Positions 36,818 through 45,726 of a stretch of 64,000 nt of DNA are shown piece after piece (position 1 is the stretch's first letter; each line of letters starts with the position of its first letter). The stretch covers positions 3,059,501 through 3,123,500 of the forward strand of contig NZ_CP012670.1 in NCBI RefSeq assembly GCF_004135735.1, written 5' to 3'. A model generated the notes under the pieces. The model ran no database searches. It saw only the letters and a list, made by a program, of their open reading frames with translations, and was not told the DNA's origin. This DNA is from Sorangium cellulosum. GTDB lineage: Bacteria; Myxococcota_A; Polyangia; Polyangiales; Polyangiaceae. Both the position numbers and the translations under genes were made by a program.

Positions 36818-38446
36818 TCACCCGGCGCGGCGGCGCCGCCGGCGAGACCCGAGGCCCACGGCCCCGGCGAGGAGCGCCGCGACGCCGACGAGCTCCCCGC
36901 CGCCCGCGCCCCGCTGCCCCGCGCCTCGCTGGAGCGAGCAGACCAGCCCGGACGAGACCTCGGGCTCCGGCGTCGCCCCGCCGCCGCTGCTCTCCTGGCA
37001 GGCGTCGCCGATCCCGTCGGCGTCGCTGTCCTCCTGCGCGGCGTTGGCCACGAGCGGGCAGTTGTCGTCCTCGTCCGGCACGCCGTCGTCGTCGTCGTCC
37101 TCGTCGTCGCCGTCGCAAGCGTCGCCCAGATCGTCGCCGTCGCTGTCTTCCTGGCCGGGGTTCGGAGCGGAGGCGCAGTTGTCGTCCTCGTCCAGCACGC
37201 CGTCGTCGTCGTCGTCCTCGTCGCAGGCGTCTCCCTCCGCGTCGCCGTCGGCGTCGGCCTGATCGGCGTTCTCGATCAAGACGCAGTTGTCCGCCGCGTC
37301 CGACACGCCGTCGCCGTCCTCGTCGTCGCACGCGTTGCCCACGCCGTCGTCGTCGCTGTCCGTCTGGTCGGGGTTCCGGACCCGCGGGCAATTATCCTCG
37401 TCGTCCGGCACGCCGTCGCCGTCGGCGTCGATGTCCGCGCCGTGGTCGCAGGCGTCGCCGCGGCCGTTGTCGTCGCTGTCCGCCTGATCGCGGTTCAGCG
37501 CGTGCGGGCAGTTGTCGTCCTCGTCCGGCACGCCGTCGTTGTCGTCGTCGTCGTCGCAGGCGTCGCCGCTCTCGTCGCCGTCCGTATTTTCCTGGAAGAT
37601 GTTGGGCACGAGGGGGCAGTTGTCCTCCAAGTCGACCAGGCCGTCATCGTCGCTGTCGTCGTCACACGCGTCCCCGAGGCCGTCCCCGTCCGTGTCTCCC
37701 TGGTCCGGGTTCTCCTCCATCGGGCAGTTGTCGGCGTCGTTGGTCAGCCCGTCGCCGTCCGCGTCGCTGCCCGGCTCGCACACATCCCCGACGCCGTTCG
37801 AGTCCCCGTCCTCCTGGCTGGGATTGGGCACCTCGATGCAGTTGTCGCAGGCGTCCCCGATCTTGTCATTGTCCGTATCCCGCTGGTCCGGGTTCTCAAC
37901 TGCCGGGCAGTTGTCCTCCGGGTTGCTCCACCCGTCGCCGTCGTCGTCGCCGGCCTCGGCGCTCTCTTCGCAGGCATCCCCGACCCCGTCGCCGTCGTCG
38001 TCGTCCTGGTCCGGATTGAAGACGTCCTTGCAGTTGTCGGCGTAGCTCGGGATTTCATCCCCGTCGCGGTCGTCGTCGAGCCTTTCGCACGCATCCCCGA
38101 CGTCGTCCTCGTCCTCGTCCTCCTGGTACGGATTGAAGGCGTACGGGCAGTTATCGATGAGGTCCGGAACCCCATCGTCGTCGCTGTCGGGGAGCTCTCC
38201 TTCGCCGTAGGGGAGCTCATCGTCGAACTCGTCGCACGCGTCCCCGATGCCGTCACCGTCGCTGTCCGCCTGATCCGGATTGGGGAAGTATGGGCAGTTG
38301 TCGCGGATATCCGCGACACCATCCTCGTCCTCATCCGGCCCCGCCCACGCCGCCGCCGGCAGGATCAGCGCGACGAGGCCCGCCGCGAGCCCCCTGGCCA
38401 AGCGTCGTCCGAGCGACCCCGCGCCCCCTCTCTCCGCACGCCTCAT
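36818..38446 (-). CDS. Thrombospondin type 3 repeat protein with MYXO-CTERM-like tail
   Basis: 542 residues. Signal peptide ends LPAAAWA. The mature part is around a dozen calcium-binding TSP3 repeats with the pattern DxDxDGxxDxxDNCP...NPDQxDxDGDGxGDACD, very acidic and Cys-paired. The C-terminus has a Cys (SSGLVCSLQ), a Gly-rich spacer, a hydrophobic helix (LVGVAALLAGAVGLGS) and an Arg cluster (RRRRRR): the tripartite MYXO-CTERM surface-sorting layout. AAGGAG 7-9 bases before ATG 38446 supports this start. ATG 38464 overlaps the upstream stop as ATGA and would allow direct coupling. Last gene of a three-gene operon with the SBBP lipoprotein and the PEGA-like protein. Confidence 0.9.
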   Translation of the reverse strand: MRRAERGGAGSLGRRLARGLAAGLVALILPAAAWAGPDEDEDGVADIRDNCPYFPNPDQADSDGDGIGDACDEFDDELPYGEGELPDSDDDGVPDLIDNCPYAFNPYQEDEDEDDVGDACERLDDDRDGDEIPSYADNCKDVFNPDQDDDDGDGVGDACEESAEAGDDDGDGWSNPEDNCPAVENPDQRDTDNDKIGDACDNCIEVPNPSQEDGDSNGVGDVCEPGSDADGDGLTNDADNCPMEENPDQGDTDGDGLGDACDDDSDDDGLVDLEDNCPLVPNIFQENTDGDESGDACDDDDDNDGVPDEDDNCPHALNRDQADSDDNGRGDACDHGADIDADGDGVPDDEDNCPRVRNPDQTDSDDDGVGNACDDEDGDGVSDAADNCVLIENADQADADGDAEGDACDEDDDDDGVLDEDDNCASAPNPGQEDSDGDDLGDACDGDDEDDDDDGVPDEDDNCPLVANAAQEDSDADGIGDACQESSGGGATPEPEVSSGLVCSLQRGAGQRGAGGGELVGVAALLAGAVGLGSRRRRRRAG

Positions 38447-38460
38447 CGCGCCTCTCTCCT

Positions 38461-39888
38461 TCATGGCGACAGCTTCGTCACGAACATGTCCGCGCCCTCG
38501 CCGCCGGCGAGCCGCGCCTCCCCGAACTCCACGCTCCCGGTGAACGCCCCGGTGACGAACACCCGACCTTCCGGATCGATCGCGATCCCCGTCGCCCGGT
38601 CCGCGCCCGCCCCGCCGAACCGCTGGCTCCACAGGGCGCCGCCGTCCGGATCGAGCTTGGCCACGAAGACATCGTCGCCCCCCGCGCTCTCCAGCGACCC
38701 GCCCCCGATCTGCACGTTCCCGCGGAACCCCCCCGAGAGGAGCACGTTCCCCGCGCCGTCGACGAGGAGCTGCCCCAGCGACGCGCCCTGCTCGCCGAGG
38801 CTCCGGCTGAAGCGGTGCTCGCCCTTCCCGGTCAGCTCCGCCACGAACACCGCGTCTCCCTCGCCGGCCGTCCGCGGGCCCCCGCCGAGATCGATCGTCC
38901 CGCTGAACTCCCCGCCCACGATCACGTTGCCCGCGCCGTTCACCGCCACGGCCCGCGCCCGCTGCGGCCCCGCGTCGCCGAAGCGCTTGCTCCAGCGGTG
39001 CCCGCCGAGCGCGTCGAAGCTCGCCACGAACACGTCGAGGTCCCCGGCGCTCCGCAGCGGCTCGCCGCCGAGATCGAGCTCCCCGGCGAAATCCCCGACC
39101 ACCATCACGTTGCCGAGCCTGTCCGTGGCCACCGCGCGGGCCTGCTGATCGAAGCCGTCGCCGAAGCGCCGGGCCCAGAGCAGGCCGCCCGCCGGGTCGA
39201 AGCTCGCCACGAACACGTCGCTGCCGCCGGCGCTCTCGAGCCGCTCCGCGCCGACGCGCAGCGCCCCCGAGAAGCGGCCGGCCACGACGATCCGGCCGTC
39301 CGCGCTCGCGGCCACGCCCATCGCCGCCTGCAGGCCGGGGCCCCCGAGCGGCGCCAGCCACTGCGCTCGCCCCTCGGGGTCGAGCCGCGCGACGTAGCCG
39401 TCCCGCCCGCCGGTGCTCGTCCGCTGCTCGCCGCCGAGATCCAGCGTCCCCGAGAACTCCCCGGCGACCAGGAGGTCTCCGTTCACGTCGGTCGCCAGCG
39501 CGTTCACGATCTGCGGATCGAACGCGCCGAAGCGCTTCAGCCCGAGCGCCGCCCCGTCGTCGGGCGCGAGCCGCGCCCAGAACACGTTCTCCACGCCGAC
39601 CGGCTCCACGCTCTCGTCGTCGAGCGCCACGCTGCCCGTGAGCCGGCCGAGCAGCGCCGCGGTGCCGTCGCCGGCGACGGCCACGCTCGGCCCGGCGCGC
39701 TCCCCGTCGCCCACGAGCGCGCGCGCCCACAGCACCCCGCCGTCCCGCGCGCCGCCGCCGGCTCCGGAGCCCTCGGGCTCGGACAGCCTGAGCTCCGGCG
39801 CGCAGCCGAGCGCCGCGCAGCCGAGCGCCGCGCAACCCAGCGCCGCGCAACCCAGCGCCGCGCGCGAGCAGAGACCCCGCGTTGCCAT
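38461..39888 (-). CDS. SBBP-repeat beta-propeller lipoprotein with fourfold lipobox
   Basis: 475 residues. The N-terminus carries four tandem Ala-Ala-Leu-Gly-Cys units (Cys 14, 19, 24, 29), each matching a lipobox, encoded by a 15-bp repeat. The remainder is eight or so beta-propeller blades of the SBBP type: DVFVASFDPAGGLLWARRFG, AVATDRLGNVMVVGDFAG and similar, each pairing a D-x-F/Y-V-A core strand with a G-N-V-hydrophobic turn. Propellers of this kind act in binding rather than catalysis. The start overlaps the upstream stop as TGATG, and its own stop abuts the TSP3 gene, so translation is coupled through the operon. Confidence 0.87.
   Translation of the reverse strand: MATRGLCSRAALGCAALGCAALGCAALGCAPELRLSEPEGSGAGGGARDGGVLWARALVGDGERAGPSVAVAGDGTAALLGRLTGSVALDDESVEPVGVENVFWARLAPDDGAALGLKRFGAFDPQIVNALATDVNGDLLVAGEFSGTLDLGGEQRTSTGGRDGYVARLDPEGRAQWLAPLGGPGLQAAMGVAASADGRIVVAGRFSGALRVGAERLESAGGSDVFVASFDPAGGLLWARRFGDGFDQQARAVATDRLGNVMVVGDFAGELDLGGEPLRSAGDLDVFVASFDALGGHRWSKRFGDAGPQRARAVAVNGAGNVIVGGEFSGTIDLGGGPRTAGEGDAVFVAELTGKGEHRFSRSLGEQGASLGQLLVDGAGNVLLSGGFRGNVQIGGGSLESAGGDDVFVAKLDPDGGALWSQRFGGAGADRATGIAIDPEGRVFVTGAFTGSVEFGEARLAGGEGADMFVTKLSP
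39802..39861 (-). repeat. 15-bp tandem repeat encoding a lipobox
   Basis: Four 15-bp copies (GCCGCGCTGGGTTGC type on the minus strand) spelling AALGC four times at the start of the SBBP lipoprotein. The two copies nearest the start share a codon variant (GGTTGC) and the other two share GGCTGC, so the array looks like a duplicated pair. Confidence 0.88.
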
Positions 39889-40916
39889 CAGAACACCCCT
39901 CGCCACAGCACACCCTGCGCCCCGGGCGCGAGGAGCGGCACGAGCGATGCTCCCCGCTCGCTGCCCGACCGGGGCCGCAGGACGATGCCGCTCACCGCCG
40001 CGCCCACGCCCGCGAGCCCCACCGCGCCCAGGGTCACCGACAGGCCCAGGCTGCGGTTCCACCGCGCGCGGAGCGCCTCCATGCTCTCGAGGTCGTGGGT
40101 GCTCCGGTCGCACACGGCCCCGGGGCACTCCTCGTCCAGCGTGCCGCGCGCGGCCGCGTGGTCGATCGCGAACCCCACGCTCCCGACGAGCGCCGCGAGC
40201 CCCGCGCCGCCCGCCACCCACGCCCACGTCGGCACCGGGGCGCGAGGCTCGGCGGGCGCCCCGGGAGGCGGGGGCTCCGCGCCCCCGGCCAGCTCGGCCT
40301 GCGGCCCCGGCACGAGCGTGATGCGCACCTCCGCCGGCGCGCGCACCCCCTCTCTCAGCGTGATCTCGCGCCGCTCGGTCTGGAAGCCGGGCGCGCTCAC
40401 CACCACCTCGTGCCGACCGGGGTTGAGCCTGCGCGGGAGCGCGAGCGCCGGGCCCGGGATCCGCTCGCCGTCCACCCGGGCGTCGACCTCGTCGAGGGGC
40501 GCGCCCTCGATGCGCAGGAGCAGCGACGGGATGCGCGCCTCGAGCCGCTGGAGCAGCGCCGCGGCCTCCGCCCGGGCGCGCGTGAACGCCGCGGGCTCGC
40601 TCTGCGCGACCGGGAGGTGCACGACCTCGTACGCCGTCGCCCGCGCCTCCACGAGGCGGCCCAGCGCCTCGTCGGCGCGCGCGAGGTCGAGCCCCGTGGT
40701 GGGGACGTGCATGAGGGCGTGGGCCGCACGAAAGTTCGCGCGGGCGCCCTCGACGTCGCCCGCGTCGCGCTTCTTGCGACCCTCGATGAGCAAGGTGCGC
40801 GCGGTGTCACGGTCGGCCGCCGACGGCTCGGCCCGCGCCGGGAGCGCTCCGGCGACCGAGAGGAGGACCAGGGCCATGCCTGCGGCGCGCGAGGCACGAG
40901 GGCGCAGCAAATTCAT
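39888..40916 (-). CDS. Exported PEGA-like/TPR-like protein with C-terminal membrane helices
   Basis: 342 residues, first gene of the operon. Signal peptide 1-30 ends ALPARAE. Residues ~32-140 are helical TPR-like repeats (ARTLLIEGRKKRDAGDVEGARANFRAAHAL). Residues ~145-210 form a PEGA-like beta domain: DEVDARVDGERIPGPALALPRRLNPGRHEVVVSAPGF fits the PEGA pattern. Pro-rich linker, then two hydrophobic helices (WVAGGAGLAALVGSVGFAI and SVTLGAVGLAGVGAAVSGIV). This arrangement is common in myxobacteria, often near serine/threonine kinases or surface proteins. ATG 40916 is chosen for signal-peptide quality with a GGTG site; ATG 40931 is possible. Confidence 0.8.
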   Translation of the reverse strand: MNLLRPRASRAAGMALVLLSVAGALPARAEPSAADRDTARTLLIEGRKKRDAGDVEGARANFRAAHALMHVPTTGLDLARADEALGRLVEARATAYEVVHLPVAQSEPAAFTRARAEAAALLQRLEARIPSLLLRIEGAPLDEVDARVDGERIPGPALALPRRLNPGRHEVVVSAPGFQTERREITLREGVRAPAEVRITLVPGPQAELAGGAEPPPPGAPAEPRAPVPTWAWVAGGAGLAALVGSVGFAIDHAAARGTLDEECPGAVCDRSTHDLESMEALRARWNRSLGLSVTLGAVGLAGVGAAVSGIVLRPRSGSERGASLVPLLAPGAQGVLWRGVF

Positions 40917-41030
40917 GAAATCACCAAGCATTCCGGGGAAACACCCCCGGCTCACCCGGCCATGATCGCACGCGCGTCGCGCGCGGGTCAACCGCGCCCT
41001 GCTGCGCGAAGCGCGCGCGATCCGTGGCGA

Positions 41031-42698
41031 TCAGGTGACAGGGCGGCTCCGCGGCGCGCTGGGCACCGCCGACACCGGCGCGACGGCCTGCTCCCTCGTC
41101 CGCGGCGGCGCCTCCTCGGGCGTGGCGCGGTCGCCGGCGTGCGCCGGGGCCTCGGCCGGCGCGACCTTCGCGAGATCGGCCGTGGCGGGCCCGCGGATGA
41201 CCCGGCCCGTGGCCTCGTACCGCGCGCCGTGACAGCGGCAATCCCAGCTCCGCTCGGCGGGATTCCAGGACACGATGCCCCCGAGGTGGGTGCACATCGC
41301 CGACATCTCGTGGAGCTGCCCTTGCGGATCGCGGTAGACGGCGAGCTTCTTCAGGCCCCTGCGCACGACGGCGCCCGAGCCCGGCGGGATCCGCGCCGCG
41401 TCCTCGACATCGCCCTTGCCGAGCCACGAGGCGTACTGGCAAGCCACGTTGGCGTTCTCGCGGACGAGCTCGGCGATCGCCGGCGGCCTGAGGTTGACGC
41501 GGGTCGGAGCGTAGAGGGACGTCATCCGGCTCTCGCGGCCCTGCACCAGATCCGAGATCACGAGCCCGGCGATCGTCCCGTGGGTCATCCCGTTGCCGCA
41601 GTCGCCCGTGGCGATCAGGATCCTCGAGCCCTCCTTGATCCGGCCGATGTAGGCGAGCCCGTCGACCGTCTCCATCACCTCGCCCGACCAGCGGTGGAGC
41701 ACCTCGCCGGCCTGCGTGAACCTCGCCCGCGCCCACGCCTCGAGCCGCGCGTGGCGCCTGTCCGCGTCGCTGGCCTGGCCCGTCTTGTGGTCCTCTCCTC
41801 CCACGAGGAGGATCTCGTCGGGCCCGTCCGCGCCGTCCAGGCTGGCCAGGCGGACGTAGTGAAACGGATCGGCCGTGTCCCAGTAGAGGCCCGGCGGCAC
41901 GGCGCCGCGGGGGATGCGCAGGCCGATGACGTAGGTCCGGTAAGCCGCCTGCTTCATGTGCAGGCTGATCCGCGGGATGAAGGGGGAATTCGTGGCGAGC
42001 ACCACCTCGCTGGCCACGACCGCGTGGCCCCGGGCCGTCTTGACGACGACCTTGTCGGGCACCGCGCGCTCCTCGACGTCGATCACGTGCGCCAGCGTGT
42101 AGAGATTGCCGCCGTCGCGCTCGATCGCCCGCGAGAGCCCGGCGAGGTAACGGCGGATATGGAACTGGGCCTGATCGGGGAAGCGGACCGCGGGCCCCGT
42201 ATCGAAGTCGAGCAGGGGCGCCCGATCGACGTAATGCACCGAGCCGAGCCCGGCGCGGTGCGCGGCCTCGATCTCCTCCCGGAGGGCGGTCGTCAGCGTG
42301 CCCGGGGCCGCGAAGAGGTAGCCGTGGACGCGCTCGAAGTCGCAGTCGATCTCCTCCTCGCGGACGATCCGCTCGACGGTCTCGATCGCGGACGTGTGGC
42401 TCCTCGCGGCGGCGCGGAGGGCGGTCACGCCGTGGAGCTTCGCGAGCGACGCCCAGCGCCGGTCGAGCGCGTTCGTGATGTGGGCGGTGGTCAGCCCCGA
42501 CTCGCCCCCGCCGACGGAGCCGTTGTCGAGGACGACGACGCTCTTCCCGGCCTTCGCCAGGAAATAGGCCGTCGAGAGCCCCGCGATCCCGGCACCCACC
42601 ACGCACACGTCGGCCGTGTGGTCCCTGGCGAGGGGCGCCATGGGGGGGAGGACGGTCTGGGTCCAGGCGGTGTTCTTGTCGTACGCTCGCTCGGTCAT
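41031..42698 (-). CDS. FAD-dependent oxidoreductase with C-terminal Rieske domain
   Basis: 555 residues. The N-terminal DAO-type FAD fold shows VCVVGAGIAGLSTAYFLAKAGKSVVVLD (dinucleotide motif GxGxxG, near residues 32-37) and GESGLTTAHITNALDRR; a later TGDCGNGMTHGTIAGLVISDL segment closes the FAD site. Residues ~440-510 are a Rieske domain with C-x-H and C-x2-H ligands (CTHLGG and CRCHGARY), holding a [2Fe-2S] cluster. A Pro/Ala-rich tail follows. The pairing suggests internal electron transfer between flavin and cluster during oxidation of an amine or similar substrate; substrate unknown. ATG 42698 has GGAGGG 3-4 bases upstream. No obvious partner gene. Confidence 0.92.
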   Translation of the reverse strand: MTERAYDKNTAWTQTVLPPMAPLARDHTADVCVVGAGIAGLSTAYFLAKAGKSVVVLDNGSVGGGESGLTTAHITNALDRRWASLAKLHGVTALRAAARSHTSAIETVERIVREEEIDCDFERVHGYLFAAPGTLTTALREEIEAAHRAGLGSVHYVDRAPLLDFDTGPAVRFPDQAQFHIRRYLAGLSRAIERDGGNLYTLAHVIDVEERAVPDKVVVKTARGHAVVASEVVLATNSPFIPRISLHMKQAAYRTYVIGLRIPRGAVPPGLYWDTADPFHYVRLASLDGADGPDEILLVGGEDHKTGQASDADRRHARLEAWARARFTQAGEVLHRWSGEVMETVDGLAYIGRIKEGSRILIATGDCGNGMTHGTIAGLVISDLVQGRESRMTSLYAPTRVNLRPPAIAELVRENANVACQYASWLGKGDVEDAARIPPGSGAVVRRGLKKLAVYRDPQGQLHEMSAMCTHLGGIVSWNPAERSWDCRCHGARYEATGRVIRGPATADLAKVAPAEAPAHAGDRATPEEAPPRTREQAVAPVSAVPSAPRSRPVT

Positions 42699-43232
42699 AC
42701 ACCCTCCGCGGCTCTGCGCCGGGGGCTGCTGCCCGGCGCTCCGGTCATCAAGCCATCGATCGCGTCGCCCGCCTCCGTGGAGGCGTGGTGAAGGAGAGGC
42801 TCCTCGCGGACCGCCGAGCGCGTCACGTGTCGCGCCTCGACAGGGTGAGTGCGAGGCCATCGCCATCGGACGACCGGAGAATGCAGGTCGCGTACCGCGG
42901 CGACCCGCGGGCCGGCGCGGCGCGGCGCGTCCGGCCGGAGAGCGCGCGCCGCGCCGGCGAGGGCTGCGGCATTCCGCCACGATGAGGCCAGGATGCACCG
43001 AGCGCGGCCGGGCCGATGCAATTCAGCGCGAGGCGTGCTCCTGCCGTCCCGAGGGTAGCAGGATGTCCTCCCGGATCTGGCGAGGTCCGTGGCTTGATTC
43101 GATCATCGCGCACGCGTAGTGCACCTCAGGGCACAGCGGATGGCGGCGATCGATGATCCACGATGCGTGTGGCTTCCCCGGCGCCGCCGGACGCCCCGCG
43201 GCGCGGGTTCTTCGTCGAGACACGGAGGAAGG
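42699..43232. other. Divergent intergenic region, FAD-Rieske / SBBP lipoprotein
   Basis: 534 bp that must hold two divergent promoters. The right half (43030-43230) is less GC-extreme, with a TTGATTCGATCATCGCGCAC stretch. I find no fitting promoter pair, operator palindrome or supported small gene. Long minus-strand frames here are shadows of the Gly/Glu repeat of the next gene. Confidence 0.35.
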
Positions 43233-45128
43233 ATGAAAGAGCACTTCGTATCCAAAGTGGCCCAGATCGCTCTTGTCACGAGCCTGTTGCTGCCCCTCGG
43301 CTGCGACGGCTGTGGCTCCGAGCCCGAGGCTGACCCCGAAGCGTCCTCCACCGGCACGGGAGGCGCCGGCGGGGAGGGCGGTGCCGGTGGCGAAGGCGGT
43401 GCCGGCGGGGAGGGCGGTGCCGGCGGCGAAGGCGGTGCCGGCGGCGAAGCCGGTGCCGGCGGGGAAGGGGGTGCCGGTAGCGAAGGCGGTGCCGGCGGGG
43501 AAGGCGGTGCCGGCGGGGAAGGCGGTGCCGGTGGCGAGGGCGGTGCCGGTGGCGAAGGCGGTGCCGGCGGGGAAGGGGGTGCCGGTGGCGAAGGCGGTGC
43601 CGGCAGCGGCATCGGCGGGGAAGGTGGCGTCGGCGGCGCAGGTGGCGCCGGGGGCGCAGGCGGCAGCGGCGGCGGTGAGCCCCCCGCGCTCCTCGGAGAG
43701 GCCCTCTGGGGCCGCGGCGCCGGCGATGAGAGGAACGACCGGGTCGAGGCGATCGCGACCGACCAGGACGAGAACATCGTCCTGGTCGGCGGCTTCGAGA
43801 CGGCGGTCAACTTCGGTGGCGAGGCCGACGAGCTCGTGAGCGCGGGCCTCCACGATGTGTTCGTGGTCAAGCTGGACGCCGGGGGCAACCACCTCTGGAG
43901 CAAGCGTTTCGGCGACAAGCTCCATCAGTACGCGCTGGCGGTGGCCACGGACGCGAGCGGCAACATCGTCGTCGCCGGCGAGCTCGAGGGGACGATCCGC
44001 TTCGGCACGGACCCGAGCTCGGAGCTCACGAGCGCCGGCCTGAAGGACGTGTTCGTGGCCAAGCTCGACGCCGAGGGCAACCACCTCTGGAGCAAGCGTT
44101 ACGGCGACGCGCTCGATCAGTACGCCACCGCCGTGGCCGTCACCGGCGAGGGCGACATCGTGGTCCTCGGCCTCGCCGACGGCAGCATCAACTTCGGCGA
44201 GGATCCCGGGACCGCGATGACGAGCGACGGGGGCTCGAACGTCGTCCTCGCGAGGCTCGACGGAAACGGGAATCATCTCTGGAGCAGGCGCTTCGGGTCC
44301 GAGTCGAGCTGGCAGCGCTTCCGCGGCCTGGCTGTCACCGACTCGGCGATCTATGCCGCCGGAGCGTTCGGCGGACGCGTCGAGATCGACGGCCACGTCG
44401 TGGAGAGCGCCGTCGACCGGGAGATCCCCGGCGCGGGCGACGGCGGCGGCGGGGACGGCGGCGCTGGCGGCGGCGGCGCCGGCGAGCCGGTCTACGGCAT
44501 CGACGCGCTCGTCGCCCGGTTCGATCTGGCGACGGGGGGCCTGGTCTGGGCCCGTACCCTGGGGGCCGCCGGCGAGCAGTACGCGAAGCTCATCGGCCTC
44601 GGGATCGACGGCAATCCTGTCGTGCTCGGCAATTACAGGGCTGCGTTCCAGATCGGAGGGGCGGAGATCCCGCACGCCGGGGCGGGCGAATACCACCTCT
44701 ACCTCGCCCGGCTCGACGCCGAGGCGGGCGAGCCGCTCGCGGCGCGCGGGTTCCCGTCCGAGGGCGACCAGTTCGCCTGGGGCTTCTCCCAGGATCCCTG
44801 GGGCAACCACGTGGTGAGCGGCTATTTCACGAGGTCGCTGGCGTTCGGCGGCGCGCCCATCGCGATCGAGGCGCCGTCGACGGCCGACGCGTTCGTCTCC
44901 AAGCTGAGCCCGGACTTCTCCGAGGCGCTCTGGACCGATGTCTACCGGGACCAGCGCTACTCGTTCATCTCCGCTCAGGCGGTCACCGCGAGCGGCAACA
45001 CGGTCGCCGCGGGGCTCTTCTACGGGGAGCGGCTCGACCTCGGCGGCGGCCTCCCGCCCATCGAGCACAGCGCGCCAGCGCGCGACGGCGAGGACGGTGA
45101 TCTCTTCGTCGTCTCCGTCTCGCCCTGA
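43233..45128 (+). CDS. SBBP-repeat lipoprotein with long GGAGGE linker
   Basis: 631 residues. GGAGGAAGG lies directly upstream of ATG 43233. Lipobox LLPLGC (Cys 24), an acidic stretch (EPEADPEAS), then about 14 repeats of Gly-Gly-Ala-Gly-Gly-Glu (~43-128). From ~165 the protein is a beta-propeller with SBBP-type blades: DVFVVKLDAGGNHLWSKRFGDK and DVFVAKLDAEGNHLWSKRYGDA are nearly identical consecutive blades, followed by more diverged ones and a Gly-rich insertion (~405-420). It is a paralogue of the SBBP protein at 38461-39888, on the other strand. Probably a surface-displayed binding protein; ligand unknown. Confidence 0.87.
   Translation: MKEHFVSKVAQIALVTSLLLPLGCDGCGSEPEADPEASSTGTGGAGGEGGAGGEGGAGGEGGAGGEGGAGGEAGAGGEGGAGSEGGAGGEGGAGGEGGAGGEGGAGGEGGAGGEGGAGGEGGAGSGIGGEGGVGGAGGAGGAGGSGGGEPPALLGEALWGRGAGDERNDRVEAIATDQDENIVLVGGFETAVNFGGEADELVSAGLHDVFVVKLDAGGNHLWSKRFGDKLHQYALAVATDASGNIVVAGELEGTIRFGTDPSSELTSAGLKDVFVAKLDAEGNHLWSKRYGDALDQYATAVAVTGEGDIVVLGLADGSINFGEDPGTAMTSDGGSNVVLARLDGNGNHLWSRRFGSESSWQRFRGLAVTDSAIYAAGAFGGRVEIDGHVVESAVDREIPGAGDGGGGDGGAGGGGAGEPVYGIDALVARFDLATGGLVWARTLGAAGEQYAKLIGLGIDGNPVVLGNYRAAFQIGGAEIPHAGAGEYHLYLARLDAEAGEPLAARGFPSEGDQFAWGFSQDPWGNHVVSGYFTRSLAFGGAPIAIEAPSTADAFVSKLSPDFSEALWTDVYRDQRYSFISAQAVTASGNTVAAGLFYGERLDLGGGLPPIEHSAPARDGEDGDLFVVSVSP
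43359..43615 (+). repeat. 18-bp in-frame repeat (Gly-Gly-Ala-Gly-Gly-Glu)
   Basis: About 14 tandem copies of an 18-bp unit (GGCGGTGCCGGCGGGGAA type) with silent variation between copies. Such an array can expand or contract in frame and so vary linker length. Confidence 0.88.
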
Positions 45129-45244
45129 TCCACCCGAGGCGCGGGGCTGCCCTCGGCGCCCCGCGCGCCGCCTCGCGACGGCGGTGCGCGTGACGCGCAG
45201 GATCTGCAGGGCAGGAGCGCCGCGGCGGTCCCGCGGCGCCTGGC

Positions 45245-45327
45245 CCCCCCGGGCGAGGGGCGCTGGGCTCCACGGCGTCGGGAGAGCTGAGGCAGCCTGC
45301 CTGGTCCCCCCGGGCGAGGGGCGCTGG
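45245..45327. repeat. 22-bp direct repeat
   Basis: CCCCCCGGGCGAGGGGCGCT plus GG occurs at 45245-45266 and 45306-45327, 61 bp apart, between the convergent SBBP lipoprotein and KGG protein genes. Each copy can fold on itself weakly; function unknown, possibly transcript ends. Confidence 0.7.
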
Positions 45328-45339
45328 CCGCGGCGCGGA

Positions 45340-45726
45340 TCAGTGGGCCGGGGGGCTGGCCGGGGCGTGCTGCTCGTGGCCGCCTCCGCGCTGGTCCTGC
45401 TCGCCCTCGCGCCCGCTCCGGCTCTGCTCGCCGCTCGCGCCGTCGCCCCGAGCCTCGCCGCCCTTGCGGCCGATCTGGGCCATGTGCTCGCGGTTCCGGC
45501 TGACGGTCGCGCCGCCCTTGCGGCCGATCTGGGCCATGTGCTCGCGGTTCTGGCTCACGGCCGCGCCGCCCTTCTTGCCCGCCTTGCGGGCCTCCTCGGA
45601 GCTGAACTCGTGGGCGGTGCCCTTCTCGTGCGCCGCCTTGCCCCCCATGCTGGCGATCTGGCGCTGCTGCCTCTCGTCCATCGCCGCGAAGCCACGATTG
45701 CTGCTCTGATTCTGCTGCTGTGCCAT
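45340..45726 (-). CDS. KGG-motif stress-induced protein
   Basis: 128-residue very hydrophilic protein of the KGG/con-10/YciG type. IASMGGKAAHEKGTAHEFSSEEARKAGKKGG is the family core. Two copies of a REHMAQIGRKGG unit follow (~61-90), then an acidic, Gln/His/Pro-rich disordered tail. Family members accumulate in starvation, desiccation or sporulation, so a role in stress or development is plausible. ATG 45726 has AGGGAG upstream. The internal 36-bp nucleotide repeat that encodes the duplicated KGG units is nearly perfect. No partner gene is nearby. Confidence 0.88.
   Translation of the reverse strand: MAQQQNQSSNRGFAAMDERQQRQIASMGGKAAHEKGTAHEFSSEEARKAGKKGGAAVSQNREHMAQIGRKGGATVSRNREHMAQIGRKGGEARGDGASGEQSRSGREGEQDQRGGGHEQHAPASPPAH

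Noticed and set aside
43023..45068. 681-residue antisense frame over the SBBP lipoprotein
   Set aside because: It reads the complement of the Gly/Glu repeat as FATGTAFPAGT-like low complexity and has no start signal; the sense strand has a lipobox and propeller blades.
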